Assembly: GCF_003002895.1 (NCBI RefSeq)
Contig: NZ_PVTI01000003.1
Coordinates: 62,001-126,000 of the forward strand
DNA: 64,000 nucleotides
Direction: 5' to 3'
Origin: Knoellia remsis
Lineage (GTDB): Bacteria > Actinomycetota > Actinomycetes > Actinomycetales > Dermatophilaceae
The notes beneath the pieces were generated by a model. The model was given only the letters and a program-made list of their open reading frames with translations, was not told the DNA's origin and searched no databases. A program made the translations under genes and the position numbers. Shown piece by piece: positions 48,755-58,823 of the stretch (the first letter of the stretch is position 1; each line of letters starts with the position of its first letter).

Positions 48755-49657
48755 CTACTTCATCGTGCCCTGGGAGAGCGATCCCTGGAGCTGGCGTTGG
48801 GTGAAGATGTAGACCGCGAGCACCGGGACGATCGTGATGACGACCGCGGCGAAGAGCTGGCCGAAGTCCACGGCATACCCCGCCTGTGAGGCGAAGCGCG
48901 CCATCCCCTGCGAGAGAACGTAGTTGTCCTCGTTGGTGTTGAGCGCCACGGGCAGGAGGAACTGGTTCCACAGTCCGAGGAAGTTGAAGATCGCGATCGC
49001 CACGATGCCGGGACGGGCCATCGGGAGCATGACCTGGAAGAAGGTCCGCCACTCCCCGGCCCCGTCGAGCTCCGCAGCCTCGGCGATCTCGCTCGGCAGT
49101 CCCCGGAAGAAGGGGTAGAGGAAGAACACCGTGAAGGGGAACGCGAAGGCCACATAGGTGGCGATGAGCCCGGGGAGGGTGTTGAGCAGCCCGAGGTTCT
49201 TCAGGACGAAGAACAGCGGGACGATCGCGAGGAAGATCGGGAACGTCAGACCGGCGAGGATGAGGTAGTAGACGATCTGGCTGCCGAAGAACGTGAACCG
49301 CGCGAGGGTGTAGGCCGCCGCCGCGCCGAGGATCATGACGAGCACGAGCGAGCATCCGACGACGATGACGGAGTTGAGCATGTACTTGCCGATGCCGGAG
49401 TCGGTCCAGGCCCCGACATAGTTGTCGAAGCTCCACGTCTGCGGCAGCGCGAACGGCGAGTCGAAGATCTCGCGCGTGGTCTTCCACGAGGAGAGGAACA
49501 CCCACAGCAGCGGCAGGATGACGATGATCGACCAGATCGTCAGGACGATGTGCGAGACGACGGTGACGACCTTGTCCGACCCCGCGGTCGGACTTTCGTT
49601 GCGGGACTGGGTCGCCCGGCCCGACGTGGCCCTCGCGGAGACGTCCGTGGCACTCAT
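48755..49657 (-). CDS. Carbohydrate ABC transporter permease (NgcG-like)
   Basis: This 300-residue permease has six predicted helices and the EAA coupling motif EAAELDGAGEWRTFF in its last cytoplasmic loop, typical of MalG-type subunits. AGGA lies 7 nt before the ATG, which overlaps the previous permease stop (ATGA). It forms the channel with the other permease and receives sugar from the binding lipoprotein. No ATPase gene is present, so it probably uses a shared MsiK-like ATPase as NgcEFG systems do. Confidence 0.9.
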   Translation of the reverse strand: MSATDVSARATSGRATQSRNESPTAGSDKVVTVVSHIVLTIWSIIVILPLLWVFLSSWKTTREIFDSPFALPQTWSFDNYVGAWTDSGIGKYMLNSVIVVGCSLVLVMILGAAAAYTLARFTFFGSQIVYYLILAGLTFPIFLAIVPLFFVLKNLGLLNTLPGLIATYVAFAFPFTVFFLYPFFRGLPSEIAEAAELDGAGEWRTFFQVMLPMARPGIVAIAIFNFLGLWNQFLLPVALNTNEDNYVLSQGMARFASQAGYAVDFGQLFAAVVITIVPVLAVYIFTQRQLQGSLSQGTMK

Positions 49658-50640
49658 CGGTTGTCCTTTCCCTTGATCGCCCGGATCACGACAAAGACGA
49701 TCGCGGCGAAGAGCAGGGTCATCACGGCGAGGACGACGCCCATGGCGCTGGCCATGCCGAACTGACCCTTCTTGAACGCGGTGTTGAAGAGGTCCTGCGT
49801 CATCGTCAGGGTGGAGTTCTGCGGGCCACCGCTGGGGTTGAGCGCGGCCATGTAGACGAAGGCGTCGAGAGCGAGGATGCCGAGGTAGACGTAGGCCGTC
49901 TGGATCGTGTCGCGCACCATGGGGATGGTGACCATGAAGGTCATCCGCAGCCGGCCGGCGCCGTCGACCCGGGCGGCGTCGTAGAGCTCGGCGGGAATGC
50001 CCTTGATCGCGGCGATGAAGAGCACCATGTAGAACCCGACGAACCCCCAGATGATGACGAACATCGTCGCCGGCATCGCCGTCGAGACCTCGCCGAGCCA
50101 GGCGAAAGAGCGGAACTGGTCGAGCCCGACCGCGGTGAGCAGCCCGTTGATGAGGCCGCTGCTCGGGTCGAACATCTGCGCCCACACGAGGCCGATGACG
50201 ATCGCGGGGATCGTGTACGGGAAGAACGAGACGATCCGGTAGAAGGACGACCTTGAGAGCCCGCGCACGGCGCCCGTGCTCGAGCCACCCACGGTCACCA
50301 TCGTCGCGAGGGCCAGGGCGAGCGCGATCGTCACGATGGGGATGACCACGGCCATGAGCAGGTTGTTGCGCACCGCCTTGAGGAAGGTGGCGTTCTGCAG
50401 CAGCGCGGTGTAGTTCGACAGGCCGACGAACTCGAAGTTCGGGGAGAACCCGCTCCAGTTCGTCAGCGAGTAGATGAACGCCTGCGCGAACGGCCACAGC
50501 ACGAAGAGGGTGTAGAACGCGAACGGCAGCCCAAGCGTCACAAGGATGAAGACGAGCCGGTTCGCGGACATGCGACGGCGGGCCGAGCGCGGGGCCCGAC
50601 CCACCGTCTGTGGTGGGGCCGAGGGAACGGCGGAGCTCAT
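49654..50640 (-). CDS. Carbohydrate ABC transporter permease (NgcF-like)
   Basis: This 328-residue MalF-type permease has a basic cytoplasmic N-terminus, six helices and the EAA-like loop YDAARVDGAGRLRMTF. It lies directly behind the binding-protein gene, with about 80 nt between them, and overlaps the next permease gene by 4 nt. The pair forms the transmembrane part of a sugar importer. Sugar identity rests on the binding protein only. Confidence 0.9.
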   Translation of the reverse strand: MSSAVPSAPPQTVGRAPRSARRRMSANRLVFILVTLGLPFAFYTLFVLWPFAQAFIYSLTNWSGFSPNFEFVGLSNYTALLQNATFLKAVRNNLLMAVVIPIVTIALALALATMVTVGGSSTGAVRGLSRSSFYRIVSFFPYTIPAIVIGLVWAQMFDPSSGLINGLLTAVGLDQFRSFAWLGEVSTAMPATMFVIIWGFVGFYMVLFIAAIKGIPAELYDAARVDGAGRLRMTFMVTIPMVRDTIQTAYVYLGILALDAFVYMAALNPSGGPQNSTLTMTQDLFNTAFKKGQFGMASAMGVVLAVMTLLFAAIVFVVIRAIKGKDNR

Positions 50641-50719
50641 GGGGTGAGGAGTCCTTCGAGGGGAGAGTGAGGCAAGGGTGTGCCCGACCCGGCACGGGCT
50701 GCCGGGTCGGGCACGGGGG

Positions 50720-52138
50720 TCAGCTGACCTTTTCCTTCTTGACCTGCGGGTCGTTGCGGACCTTGTCCGTGATGCCCTGCAGCTGTGTGGTGAGCCTGGC
50801 AGCGTCGATCTGGCCGGACAGGAAGGCGTTCCACGGCACGAGCATGTCCTGGTTCATGCCGTAGTTGTCGACGAACTTCCACGTGAAGACGTTGTCGCCG
50901 GCGTCGCTGAGCATCTTGCTCTGCGACTGCAGTGCCGTCGACCCGAAGCCGTCCGCCGGGACGGTGTCCTTGACGATGGTCGGCGCGAGCTTCGTCTTGG
51001 CGAAGTTCGTCGCGGCCTCCTTCGACAGCATGACCCGCAGCAGTTCCTTGCCGCCCGCCGGGTTCTTGCTCTTGGAGGGGACGATGAAGGGCTCGCCGGC
51101 TGCCGCGTGCAGGGCCTCGTAGGGCATCTTCGAGTTGCCCGTGAGCGTGAACTCGGGGGCCCCCATCATCTTGAAGCCGTCCTTGGTCTGGTCCTTCATC
51201 TCGTTCTCGATCCACGAGCCCGAGGGGTAGAGCAGGGCCTCCTGGCCGTTGCTCCACTGCGCCTGGGCTGCGGTGAACTGGGTGCCGCCGCCGCCGGGCT
51301 TGACGTAGCCGTTCTTGATGACCGTCTCCATGGCCTTGAACACGCCCTGGACCGCCGGGTTGGACCAGCACTTCTCCTCGAGGTTCTCGAGGGCGAGGCG
51401 GACCTCGTCGCCGCCCTCCTTGATGGCCGAGGCGATGGCGAGCGTCTGGTAGTACGTCGCCGCCTCCTTGCCCCAGAGGAAGAGGAACTTGCCCTTGGAC
51501 TTGGCCTGAGCGCCGAGGGCGATCGCCTCGTCCCACGTCTTGGGGACGGTCCAGCCGTTCTGCTCGAAGAGCGAGCCGGAGTACCAGAGGGCGTACACCG
51601 TCTGGACGTAGTTGATCGCGACGAGCTTGCCGTTGAGGGTGCCCGGTGCCTCGACACCCGGGTAGAGAGTGTCCTTGATCGTCGTGCCCTCGAGGTTCTT
51701 GGCCTCGAAGACGTCGCTGAGGTCCTCGAGCTGCTCGGCGATCGTGGTCAGACCGATCTGGTTCGCGCCGGAGTTGTCGATGAGGTCCGGCGGGTTGCCG
51801 CCGACGAAGCGGGGCTGGAGCTCCTGCGCGATCTGCGTGGAGGGCTTGACGTCGAACGTCACGCCGGAGTGGTTCTTCTTCGCGACGTCGGCCGCGAAGG
51901 TGACGTAGTCGAAGCCGTAGCCACCGTTGAAGATGACCGCCTCGACGGTGCCACTGTCGGCCATGCCGAACGGGTTCTTCTCGCTCTTCTCGCCCGCGGC
52001 GCCGCCGCCGGTGTTCGTCTCGCTACCGCCGCCACCGGTGGCGCATCCGGTCAGGGCGAGGGCCGGCAGTGCGACACCTCCCGCAAACGCCAGCCGGAGG
52101 ACCGAGCGCCGGTCCATCTGGTTCCCTCGAGGGTCCAT
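50720..52138 (-). CDS. ngcE: N-acetylglucosamine-type sugar-binding lipoprotein (NgcE-like)
   Basis: This lipoprotein of about 472 residues has lipobox LTGC near residue 30. The mature part has the NgcE-like blocks VIFNGGYGFDYV, LQPRFVGGNPPDLIDNSGANQ and ALWYSGSLFEQNGWTVPKTWDE, which I associate with N-acetylglucosamine/diacetylchitobiose binding proteins. It would capture amino sugars outside the cell, for example from chitin or peptidoglycan. ATG 52117, with GAGGG 6 nt upstream, is a good alternative start. A palindrome lies over the probable promoter. Confidence 0.85.
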   Translation of the reverse strand: MDPRGNQMDRRSVLRLAFAGGVALPALALTGCATGGGGSETNTGGGAAGEKSEKNPFGMADSGTVEAVIFNGGYGFDYVTFAADVAKKNHSGVTFDVKPSTQIAQELQPRFVGGNPPDLIDNSGANQIGLTTIAEQLEDLSDVFEAKNLEGTTIKDTLYPGVEAPGTLNGKLVAINYVQTVYALWYSGSLFEQNGWTVPKTWDEAIALGAQAKSKGKFLFLWGKEAATYYQTLAIASAIKEGGDEVRLALENLEEKCWSNPAVQGVFKAMETVIKNGYVKPGGGGTQFTAAQAQWSNGQEALLYPSGSWIENEMKDQTKDGFKMMGAPEFTLTGNSKMPYEALHAAAGEPFIVPSKSKNPAGGKELLRVMLSKEAATNFAKTKLAPTIVKDTVPADGFGSTALQSQSKMLSDAGDNVFTWKFVDNYGMNQDMLVPWNAFLSGQIDAARLTTQLQGITDKVRNDPQVKKEKVS

Positions 52139-52204
52139 CGTTTCCCTACTTCCTCAGGTCCCGGACGGCGTCGTTACCGTCCGCGTGAGCCGCACTGCGT
52201 GGGT

Positions 52205-52249
52205 GGCGCAGTGGAGACACTGTGCCACGAAAGTGAGCGACTATGTCAA
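52205..52249 (-). promoter_or_regulatory. Promoter and operator of the sugar importer operon
   Basis: On the minus strand a consensus TTGACA (52244-52249) precedes CACAGT (52219-52224) with a long 19-nt spacer. The inverted repeat GGCGCAGTG/CACTGTGCC (52205-52226, 8 of 9 arm pairs) covers the -10, as expected for a sugar-responsive repressor. Confidence 0.5.
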
Positions 52250-52379
52250 GGATTCCGCCAAAAGCAGTCACGATCAATCACATCGCGCACTTCAGGGTGC
52301 GTGCCGAGGTCACCGTCCCACACGACGATCGTGGGCGGGTGTGTTTGGGCTCTCAGTCCGGTTGCGGCCCGATAACGGT

Positions 52380-54551
52380 CTAGACCGGAGCGGGGCTGGG
52401 CGCCTTCTCGTGCGGTCGCCCGTCCGTCCCGTCCGTATGCCGTGCCTCGCGGATGACGTCGACGAAGCGGCTCATGATGTCGTTGAGTCCGAAGTCCTTG
52501 GGCGTGAACACCTCGGCGACGCCCGCCTGCTTGAGCCGAGCCGCGTCGGACTCGGGGATGATGCCGCCGACGATGACCGGGATGTCCCCCGCCCCGGCCT
52601 CGCGCAGGCCGTCGAGGACCTCGGGCACGAGCTCCATGTGCGAGCCCGACAGGATCGAGATGCCGACGAGGTGGACGTCCTCGGAGACGGCGGCCGCGAC
52701 GATCTGGTCCGGCGTGAGCCGAATCCCCTGGTAGATCACCTCGAACCCGGCGTCGCGGGCCCGCACGGCGATCTGCTCGGCACCGTTGGAGTGGCCGTCG
52801 AGGCCCGGCTTGCCGACGAGGACGCGCAGCGTCTCGCCCAGCTCGTCACGCAGTTCGGCGACCCGCTCGCGGACGGCGGCGAGCTCGGTCCCGGCTGTTC
52901 CTCCGGCAAGGCCCACGGACCCGCTCACGCCGGTCGGTGCACGGAACTCGCCGAAGACGTCGCGCAGCGCCTGGGCCCACTCCCCCGTCGTCACCTCGGC
53001 GCGGGCGCACTCGAGCGTCGCCTCCATGAGGTTCTCGTCGGTCGCGGCGACCTCGCGCAGCCGCTCCATCGCGGCGGCAGCCCGGTCCCGGCGCTCGGGG
53101 TCGGCGTCGCGCTGCTCGCGCCACTGGCGCACCGCAGCGGCCGCAGCCGCCTCGACCCCGGGGTCGACCGTCTGGATCGCGGTGTCGAGGTCGGCGGTGA
53201 GCGGGTTCGGCTCGGTCGACTCGAACTTGTTGACCCCGACGATGACGTCCTCGCCGGCTTCGATCCGCTGTCGCCGCAGGGCATGCGAGGCGACCAGGGC
53301 CGACTTCATGTAGCCACTCTCGACGGCCGCGACGGCGCCACCCAGCTCGGACACGCGGGCCATCTCGGCCCGAGCCCCGGCGACGAGCTCGGCGACCTTG
53401 GCCTCGACGACGGTCGAGCCGGCGAAGAGGTCGTCGTACTCGAGCAGGTCGGACTCGAAGGCCAGCACCTGCTGCATGCGCAGCGACCACTGCTGGTCCC
53501 ACGGCCGGGGCAGGCCGAGCGCCTCGTTCCACGCCGGCAGCTGCACCGCGCGAGCACGCGCGTCCTTGGACAGCGTGACCGCGAGCATCTCGAGGACGAT
53601 GCGCTGGACGTTGTTCTCCGGCTGGGCCTCGGTGAGGCCGAGCGAGTTGACCTGCACGCCATAGCGGAAGCGCCGCTGCTTGGCGTCGGTGACGCCGTAG
53701 CGCTCGCGGGTCAGCTCGTCCCAGAGCTCGACGAAGGCGCGCATCTTGCACATCTCCTCGACGAACCGCACCCCGGCGTTGACGAAGAACGAGATGCGGG
53801 CGACGACCTCGCCGAACCGCTCCGGCGGCACCTGTCCCGAGTCACGCACCGCGTCGAGGACGGCGATGGCCGTCGACATCGCGTACGCGATCTCCTGCAC
53901 GGGCGTGGCGCCGGCCTCCTGCAGGTGGTAGCTGCAGATGTTGATCGGGTTCCACTTGGGGATCTCGGCGACCGTGTAGGAGATGACGTCGGTGATGAGC
54001 CGCAGCGAGGGCCCGGGCGCGAACACGTAGGTCCCGCGCGACAGGTACTCCTTGATGATGTCGTTCTGCGTCGTCCCGGCGAGCGCCCGGACGATCCCGG
54101 CAGGGTCCTCACCCGCGGCCGCGGCCTGCTCCTCGGCCGCCACCTGGTAGAGCGCGAGCAGCCACATCGCCGTCGCGTTGATCGTCATCGACGTGTTCAT
54201 CTGCCCGAGGGGGATCTGGTCGAAGAGCGCGCGCATGTCGCCGATGTGCGAGATCGGCACCCCGACCTTGCCCACCTCGCCGCGGGCGAGGACGTGGTCG
54301 GGGTCGTAGCCGGTCTGGGTCGGCAGGTCGAAGGCGACCGACAGCCCCGTCTGGCCCTTCTCGAGGTTGCGCCGGTAGAGCGCGTTGCTCGCCGCGGCAC
54401 TGGAGTGACCGGCATACGTCCGCATGACCCACGGGCGGTCGCGCTCCGGACGCGCAGGCTCGGCCGCCTCGGTCGTGGCAGCAGCCTCGGCGGCCTCGGG
54501 TGCCGTGGCGGAGTCGGCGGCGGCAGCGGCGTCGGGACGGTCTTCGGGCAT
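52380..54551 (-). CDS. ecm: Ethylmalonyl-CoA mutase-type B12 enzyme (MeaA/Ecm)
   Basis: This 723-residue protein has both mutase domains in one chain: the TIM barrel (RPWVMRTYAGHSSA, GLSVAFDLPTQTGYDPDH, NTSMTINATAMWLL) and a C-terminal cobalamin domain with DGHSNGAEQIA, the DxHxxG ligand. Single-chain mutases of this length with an Ala/Glu-rich leader belong to the MeaA/ethylmalonyl-CoA mutase group rather than the two-subunit methylmalonyl-CoA mutase. It would convert ethylmalonyl-CoA to methylsuccinyl-CoA downstream of Ccr. TAGCGT ends 7 nt before the ATG. Isobutyryl- or methylmalonyl-CoA specificity cannot be fully excluded. Confidence 0.88.
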   Translation of the reverse strand: MPEDRPDAAAAADSATAPEAAEAAATTEAAEPARPERDRPWVMRTYAGHSSAAASNALYRRNLEKGQTGLSVAFDLPTQTGYDPDHVLARGEVGKVGVPISHIGDMRALFDQIPLGQMNTSMTINATAMWLLALYQVAAEEQAAAAGEDPAGIVRALAGTTQNDIIKEYLSRGTYVFAPGPSLRLITDVISYTVAEIPKWNPINICSYHLQEAGATPVQEIAYAMSTAIAVLDAVRDSGQVPPERFGEVVARISFFVNAGVRFVEEMCKMRAFVELWDELTRERYGVTDAKQRRFRYGVQVNSLGLTEAQPENNVQRIVLEMLAVTLSKDARARAVQLPAWNEALGLPRPWDQQWSLRMQQVLAFESDLLEYDDLFAGSTVVEAKVAELVAGARAEMARVSELGGAVAAVESGYMKSALVASHALRRQRIEAGEDVIVGVNKFESTEPNPLTADLDTAIQTVDPGVEAAAAAAVRQWREQRDADPERRDRAAAAMERLREVAATDENLMEATLECARAEVTTGEWAQALRDVFGEFRAPTGVSGSVGLAGGTAGTELAAVRERVAELRDELGETLRVLVGKPGLDGHSNGAEQIAVRARDAGFEVIYQGIRLTPDQIVAAAVSEDVHLVGISILSGSHMELVPEVLDGLREAGAGDIPVIVGGIIPESDAARLKQAGVAEVFTPKDFGLNDIMSRFVDVIREARHTDGTDGRPHEKAPSPAPV

Positions 54552-54558
54552 GCGCTCG

Positions 54559-54564
54559 ACGCTA
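54559..54564 (-). promoter_or_regulatory. Putative -10 (TAGCGT) of the mutase gene
   Basis: TAGCGT, then 7 nt, then ATG, as at glgE and others. Confidence 0.5.
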
Positions 54565-54627
54565 CCGGCGGCCCCACGGGCGGGACAGTGGCTCAGGCGG
54601 TGAGAGTGCTCACGCGGGTGACGGTCC

Positions 54628-55716
54628 TCACGCGGAAGCCGCACTCCGGCCCCGCGACACCGCAGGTGGGCGCCGGGACGGCGAGATGCGGTCGAGCAGC
54701 CACTCGATCGGTCCGGGACCGATGAACCGCGCCCATGCCCACGACACGAAGAGGCACCCGACGACGAAGATGACGAACGGGGTCCAGCTCGGCGGGGACC
54801 ACCGGTCGATGAGCGGCACGAGGAAGAGCACGTGCCCGACGTAGAGCGAGAGTGCCACCCGCCCGATGAGGGCGAACGGCCGCAGCAGGCGGGCACCCAC
54901 ACCGTCGGCGCGGCCCTCACCTCCCAGCGCGACCACCGTGACGAGACCGTATGCCGCGAGCGCCAGACCGTTCTCCTGCAGCTGGTCGGGGAAGTCACCG
55001 GAGAAGACGACGGCGACGCCGAGCAGCTCGAGGGCGTAGCTGAGCCAGGCCATCGTGAGGCCGCCGATGAGGCACCACCACGCGGCGCGTTCGTCCCGGA
55101 GCCCGCGCCGCGCGAGCACCGCGCCGAGGAGGAAGAGCGGCAGCAGGGTGAGCACCCGGTAGTGGGTGTTGAGGACGAGCCACTCGACGAGCGGGTTGCT
55201 CGCCCAGTCCGCGGTGGGCGGGAGGCCGCCGGGCTCGCCGCCACCGGCCCGGGTCACCGCCGTGATGACGAACGGCGAGATCGCGACGAGGGCGAGCGCC
55301 ACGCCGAGCAGCCAGCGCGTCCCGAGCAGCAGCAGTGGAGTGCCGACGATGAGCAGGACACCGAGGATGTGCAGGATGACCGCGGCCCAGTGGTCGAACT
55401 GCTCGAGACCGACACCGAGCGCGACGAGGGCGAGGCCACGCACGAGCGCCCGCGCGAATCCCCGACCCGCGGACGGTCCCGGGAAGACGAGACCGGCGGA
55501 GATGCCCATGACGAGCGCGAAGAGCGGCGACGCCGTGTCGTTGACCTGGGCCAGCACGAAGTTCGGCAGGGACGACAGGAGCGGCGTGATCCAGGGCAGT
55601 CCGTGGGCGACGACCATCGCCACGACGGCGAGGCCGCGCGCGGCGTCGAGCGACAGGACCCGTTCGGCCGGTCGGGACACGGGCGCAGGCCCAGCGGTCG
55701 GGGCGTCGGTGACCAT
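54628..55716 (-). CDS. DUF418/heparan-acetyltransferase-like membrane protein
   Basis: This 362-residue protein has about ten hydrophobic helices. It starts with RVLSLDAARGLAVVAMVVAHG, the motif at the beginning of DUF1624/DUF418 and related acyltransferase-fold membrane proteins. SLYVGHVLFLVPLI and the late helices fit DUF418. Such proteins may transfer acyl groups across the membrane, but most are uncharacterised. CATACT ends 7 nt before the ATG. It faces the adenosyltransferase gene across a short divergent gap. Confidence 0.78.
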   Translation of the reverse strand: MVTDAPTAGPAPVSRPAERVLSLDAARGLAVVAMVVAHGLPWITPLLSSLPNFVLAQVNDTASPLFALVMGISAGLVFPGPSAGRGFARALVRGLALVALGVGLEQFDHWAAVILHILGVLLIVGTPLLLLGTRWLLGVALALVAISPFVITAVTRAGGGEPGGLPPTADWASNPLVEWLVLNTHYRVLTLLPLFLLGAVLARRGLRDERAAWWCLIGGLTMAWLSYALELLGVAVVFSGDFPDQLQENGLALAAYGLVTVVALGGEGRADGVGARLLRPFALIGRVALSLYVGHVLFLVPLIDRWSPPSWTPFVIFVVGCLFVSWAWARFIGPGPIEWLLDRISPSRRPPAVSRGRSAASA

Positions 55717-55723
55717 GGCCACG

Positions 55724-55750
55724 AGTATGGAGCAGCGGGGGTGAGAGGGT
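55724..55750. promoter_or_regulatory. Divergent promoter gap (membrane protein/adenosyltransferase)
   Basis: CATACT (55724-55729, minus) is 7 nt before the membrane protein ATG. GAGGGT (55745-55750, plus) is 6 nt before the adenosyltransferase ATG and is a weaker match. Confidence 0.35.
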
Positions 55751-55756
55751 GGGCCC

Positions 55757-56440
55757 ATGGTCAACCTCACCCGCATCTACACCCGCACCGGCGACGACGG
55801 TACGACCGGGCTCGGCGACTTCAGCCGCACGCGCAAGACCGACCCGCGCCTCGCGGCATACGCCGACGCCAACGAGGCCAACGCCGTCATCGGCGTGGTC
55901 CTCGCAACCGGTGAGCTCACCGACGACGTCCGCGCGATCCTGCGGCGAGTGCAGAACGACCTCTTCGACGTGGGCGCGGACCTCTCGACGCCGCTGCAGC
56001 GCGACCCCGAGTACCCGCCGCTGCGCGTGCAGCAGGAGTGGGTCGACGAGCTCGAGTCCGACTGCGACACCCAGAACGCCAAGCTCGAGAAGCTCCGGTC
56101 GTTCATCCTCCCCGGAGGCACGGTGGCGGCAGCCCACCTGCACCAGGCGACGACCGTCGTCCGTCGCGCCGAGCGCACGACGTGGGCGGCGATCGAGGAG
56201 CACGGCACCGAGGAGGGCACCGGCAAGGGTGTCGGTGGCGTCAACCCGGTGGCCGCGGCCTACCTCAACCGGCTCTCGGACCTGCTCTTCATCCTCGCGC
56301 GCGTGGCCAACCTCGACGCCGGCGGCGACGTCCTCTGGCAGCCCGGCGGCGGCCGCTCCGAGGCACCGGAGAAGGAGCGCCGCTCCCCCGCCGCTGCGGG
56401 TGTGCCGGACACGGACGACCCCACCACCGACGACGACTGA
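55757..56440 (+). CDS. ATP:cob(I)alamin adenosyltransferase (PduO-type)
   Basis: This 227-residue protein has the PduO/MMAB N-terminus TRTGDDGTTGLGDFSRTRK, DANEANAVIG, the ATP/cobalamin region DLFDVGADLSTP and RRAERTTW, and NRLSDLLFILAR near the end. It makes adenosylcobalamin, the cofactor of the mutase encoded 1.2 kb away. The C-terminal 30 residues are acidic and variable. Gene placement supports supply of cofactor to the acyl-CoA mutase pathway. Confidence 0.93.
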   Translation: MVNLTRIYTRTGDDGTTGLGDFSRTRKTDPRLAAYADANEANAVIGVVLATGELTDDVRAILRRVQNDLFDVGADLSTPLQRDPEYPPLRVQQEWVDELESDCDTQNAKLEKLRSFILPGGTVAAAHLHQATTVVRRAERTTWAAIEEHGTEEGTGKGVGGVNPVAAAYLNRLSDLLFILARVANLDAGGDVLWQPGGGRSEAPEKERRSPAAAGVPDTDDPTTDDD

Positions 56441-56474
56441 GCGCCGGAATCGGGCCGTGCGCCGGCCCGGCGGG

Positions 56475-56903
56475 TCAGGCGACGTTGACGTTGAAGCCGG
56501 GCGGGCTGCTCTCGAGCCAGGCGCGCAGGGCGGTGTATGCCGCCGGGCTGAGCGCCAGCTCGCACGCGTGGTCGTGGGTGCGCCCGGCGACGCTCACGGC
56601 ATCCGAGGGCAGGCCGGGCACCGGCTCGGCGAGTCGCTTCGGGGCACCGAGGTCGAGGTCGCGACGCCGCCACGAGTGGCCCGGCCGCAGGGAGGGGCCG
56701 ACGACCGAGAACCAGTCGAGCCGGTCGTCGGCGATGCGGGCCAGGCCGAGCCGCCAGCGCCGGTCCGCCGTCCGGACGGCACAGATCATCAGCGGCTGAC
56801 CGCCGGAGATCCAGCGTCGCCGCAGCCAGACGAAGACCACGCAGAGCGCGACGAGGGCGAGCGCCACCGCGAGAACGATCTCGGCGGTGACGATCGGCGA
56901 CAT
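56475..56903 (-). CDS. DUF2550 membrane protein
   Basis: This 142-residue protein has an N-terminal helix (VTAEIVLAVALALVALCVVFVWL) and a soluble domain with RTADRRWRLGLARI, DRLDWFSV and PAAYTALRAWLESSPPGFNV. Proteins of this family are regularly encoded just after atpC in actinobacteria, as here. A role in ATP synthase assembly or function is suggested only by that position. The gap to atpC is 15 nt. Confidence 0.88.
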   Translation of the reverse strand: MSPIVTAEIVLAVALALVALCVVFVWLRRRWISGGQPLMICAVRTADRRWRLGLARIADDRLDWFSVVGPSLRPGHSWRRRDLDLGAPKRLAEPVPGLPSDAVSVAGRTHDHACELALSPAAYTALRAWLESSPPGFNVNVA

Positions 56904-56918
56904 GGTCGGCTCCGCTGA

Positions 56919-57188
56919 CTACTTCGCGAGTTCGGCGGCGTCGACCGACTCGGCGAGGATCGTCACCCGGTCGTGGTCGACGGACAGGAACCCGCCGTCG
57001 ATGCGGACCGTGCGCTTGCCGCCCTCACCGTGGATCGTCACGTCGCCCTCGACGAGCACGCCGAGGAGGGGCGTGTGCCCGGGCATGATGCCGAGCTCGC
57101 CCTCGATCGAACGGGCGCTCACCTGGCTCGCCTCGCCCTCCCAGACCTTGCGGTCCGCGGCGACGAGTTCGACCTGAAGCTGGCTCAC
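56919..57188 (-). CDS. atpC: F1Fo ATP synthase subunit epsilon
   Basis: This 89-residue subunit has LQVELVAADRKVWEGEAS, GELGIMPGHTPLLGVL and the beta-sandwich end GGFLSVDHDRVTILAES. The C-terminal helical hairpin of many bacterial epsilon subunits is absent or very short, as in other actinobacteria of this type. It sits in the central stalk and couples rotation. The GTG start has GGAGG upstream. A 165-nt gap with a hairpin separates it from atpD. Confidence 0.93.
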   Translation of the reverse strand: MSQLQVELVAADRKVWEGEASQVSARSIEGELGIMPGHTPLLGVLVEGDVTIHGEGGKRTVRIDGGFLSVDHDRVTILAESVDAAELAK

Positions 57189-57297
57189 GTGGTCCTCCGT
57201 GAAGTGGTGTTGGGGTGAAGTCTAGCTGCGCCTCGGGAGTGCTCCGCAGCAGCGGGTTCCCGCGTGGTCGGCTCCCGACCGATACGTCCGGTATGCC

Positions 57298-57331
57298 GCA
57301 GGGCCGACACCGCGTGCGGCACCGGCCCTGC
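57298..57331 (-). promoter_or_regulatory. Hairpin in the atpD-atpC gap, next to a GTATGCC word
   Basis: GCAGGGCCG pairs with CGGCCCTGC; inside, CCGC pairs with GCGG around a 2-nt loop. GTATGCC (57291-57297) abuts the stem. It may set mRNA stability or partial termination within the operon. Confidence 0.6.
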
Positions 57332-57353
57332 GATCGTCACCGAGAGGCTCGGC

Positions 57354-58823
<1,470 letters not shown>

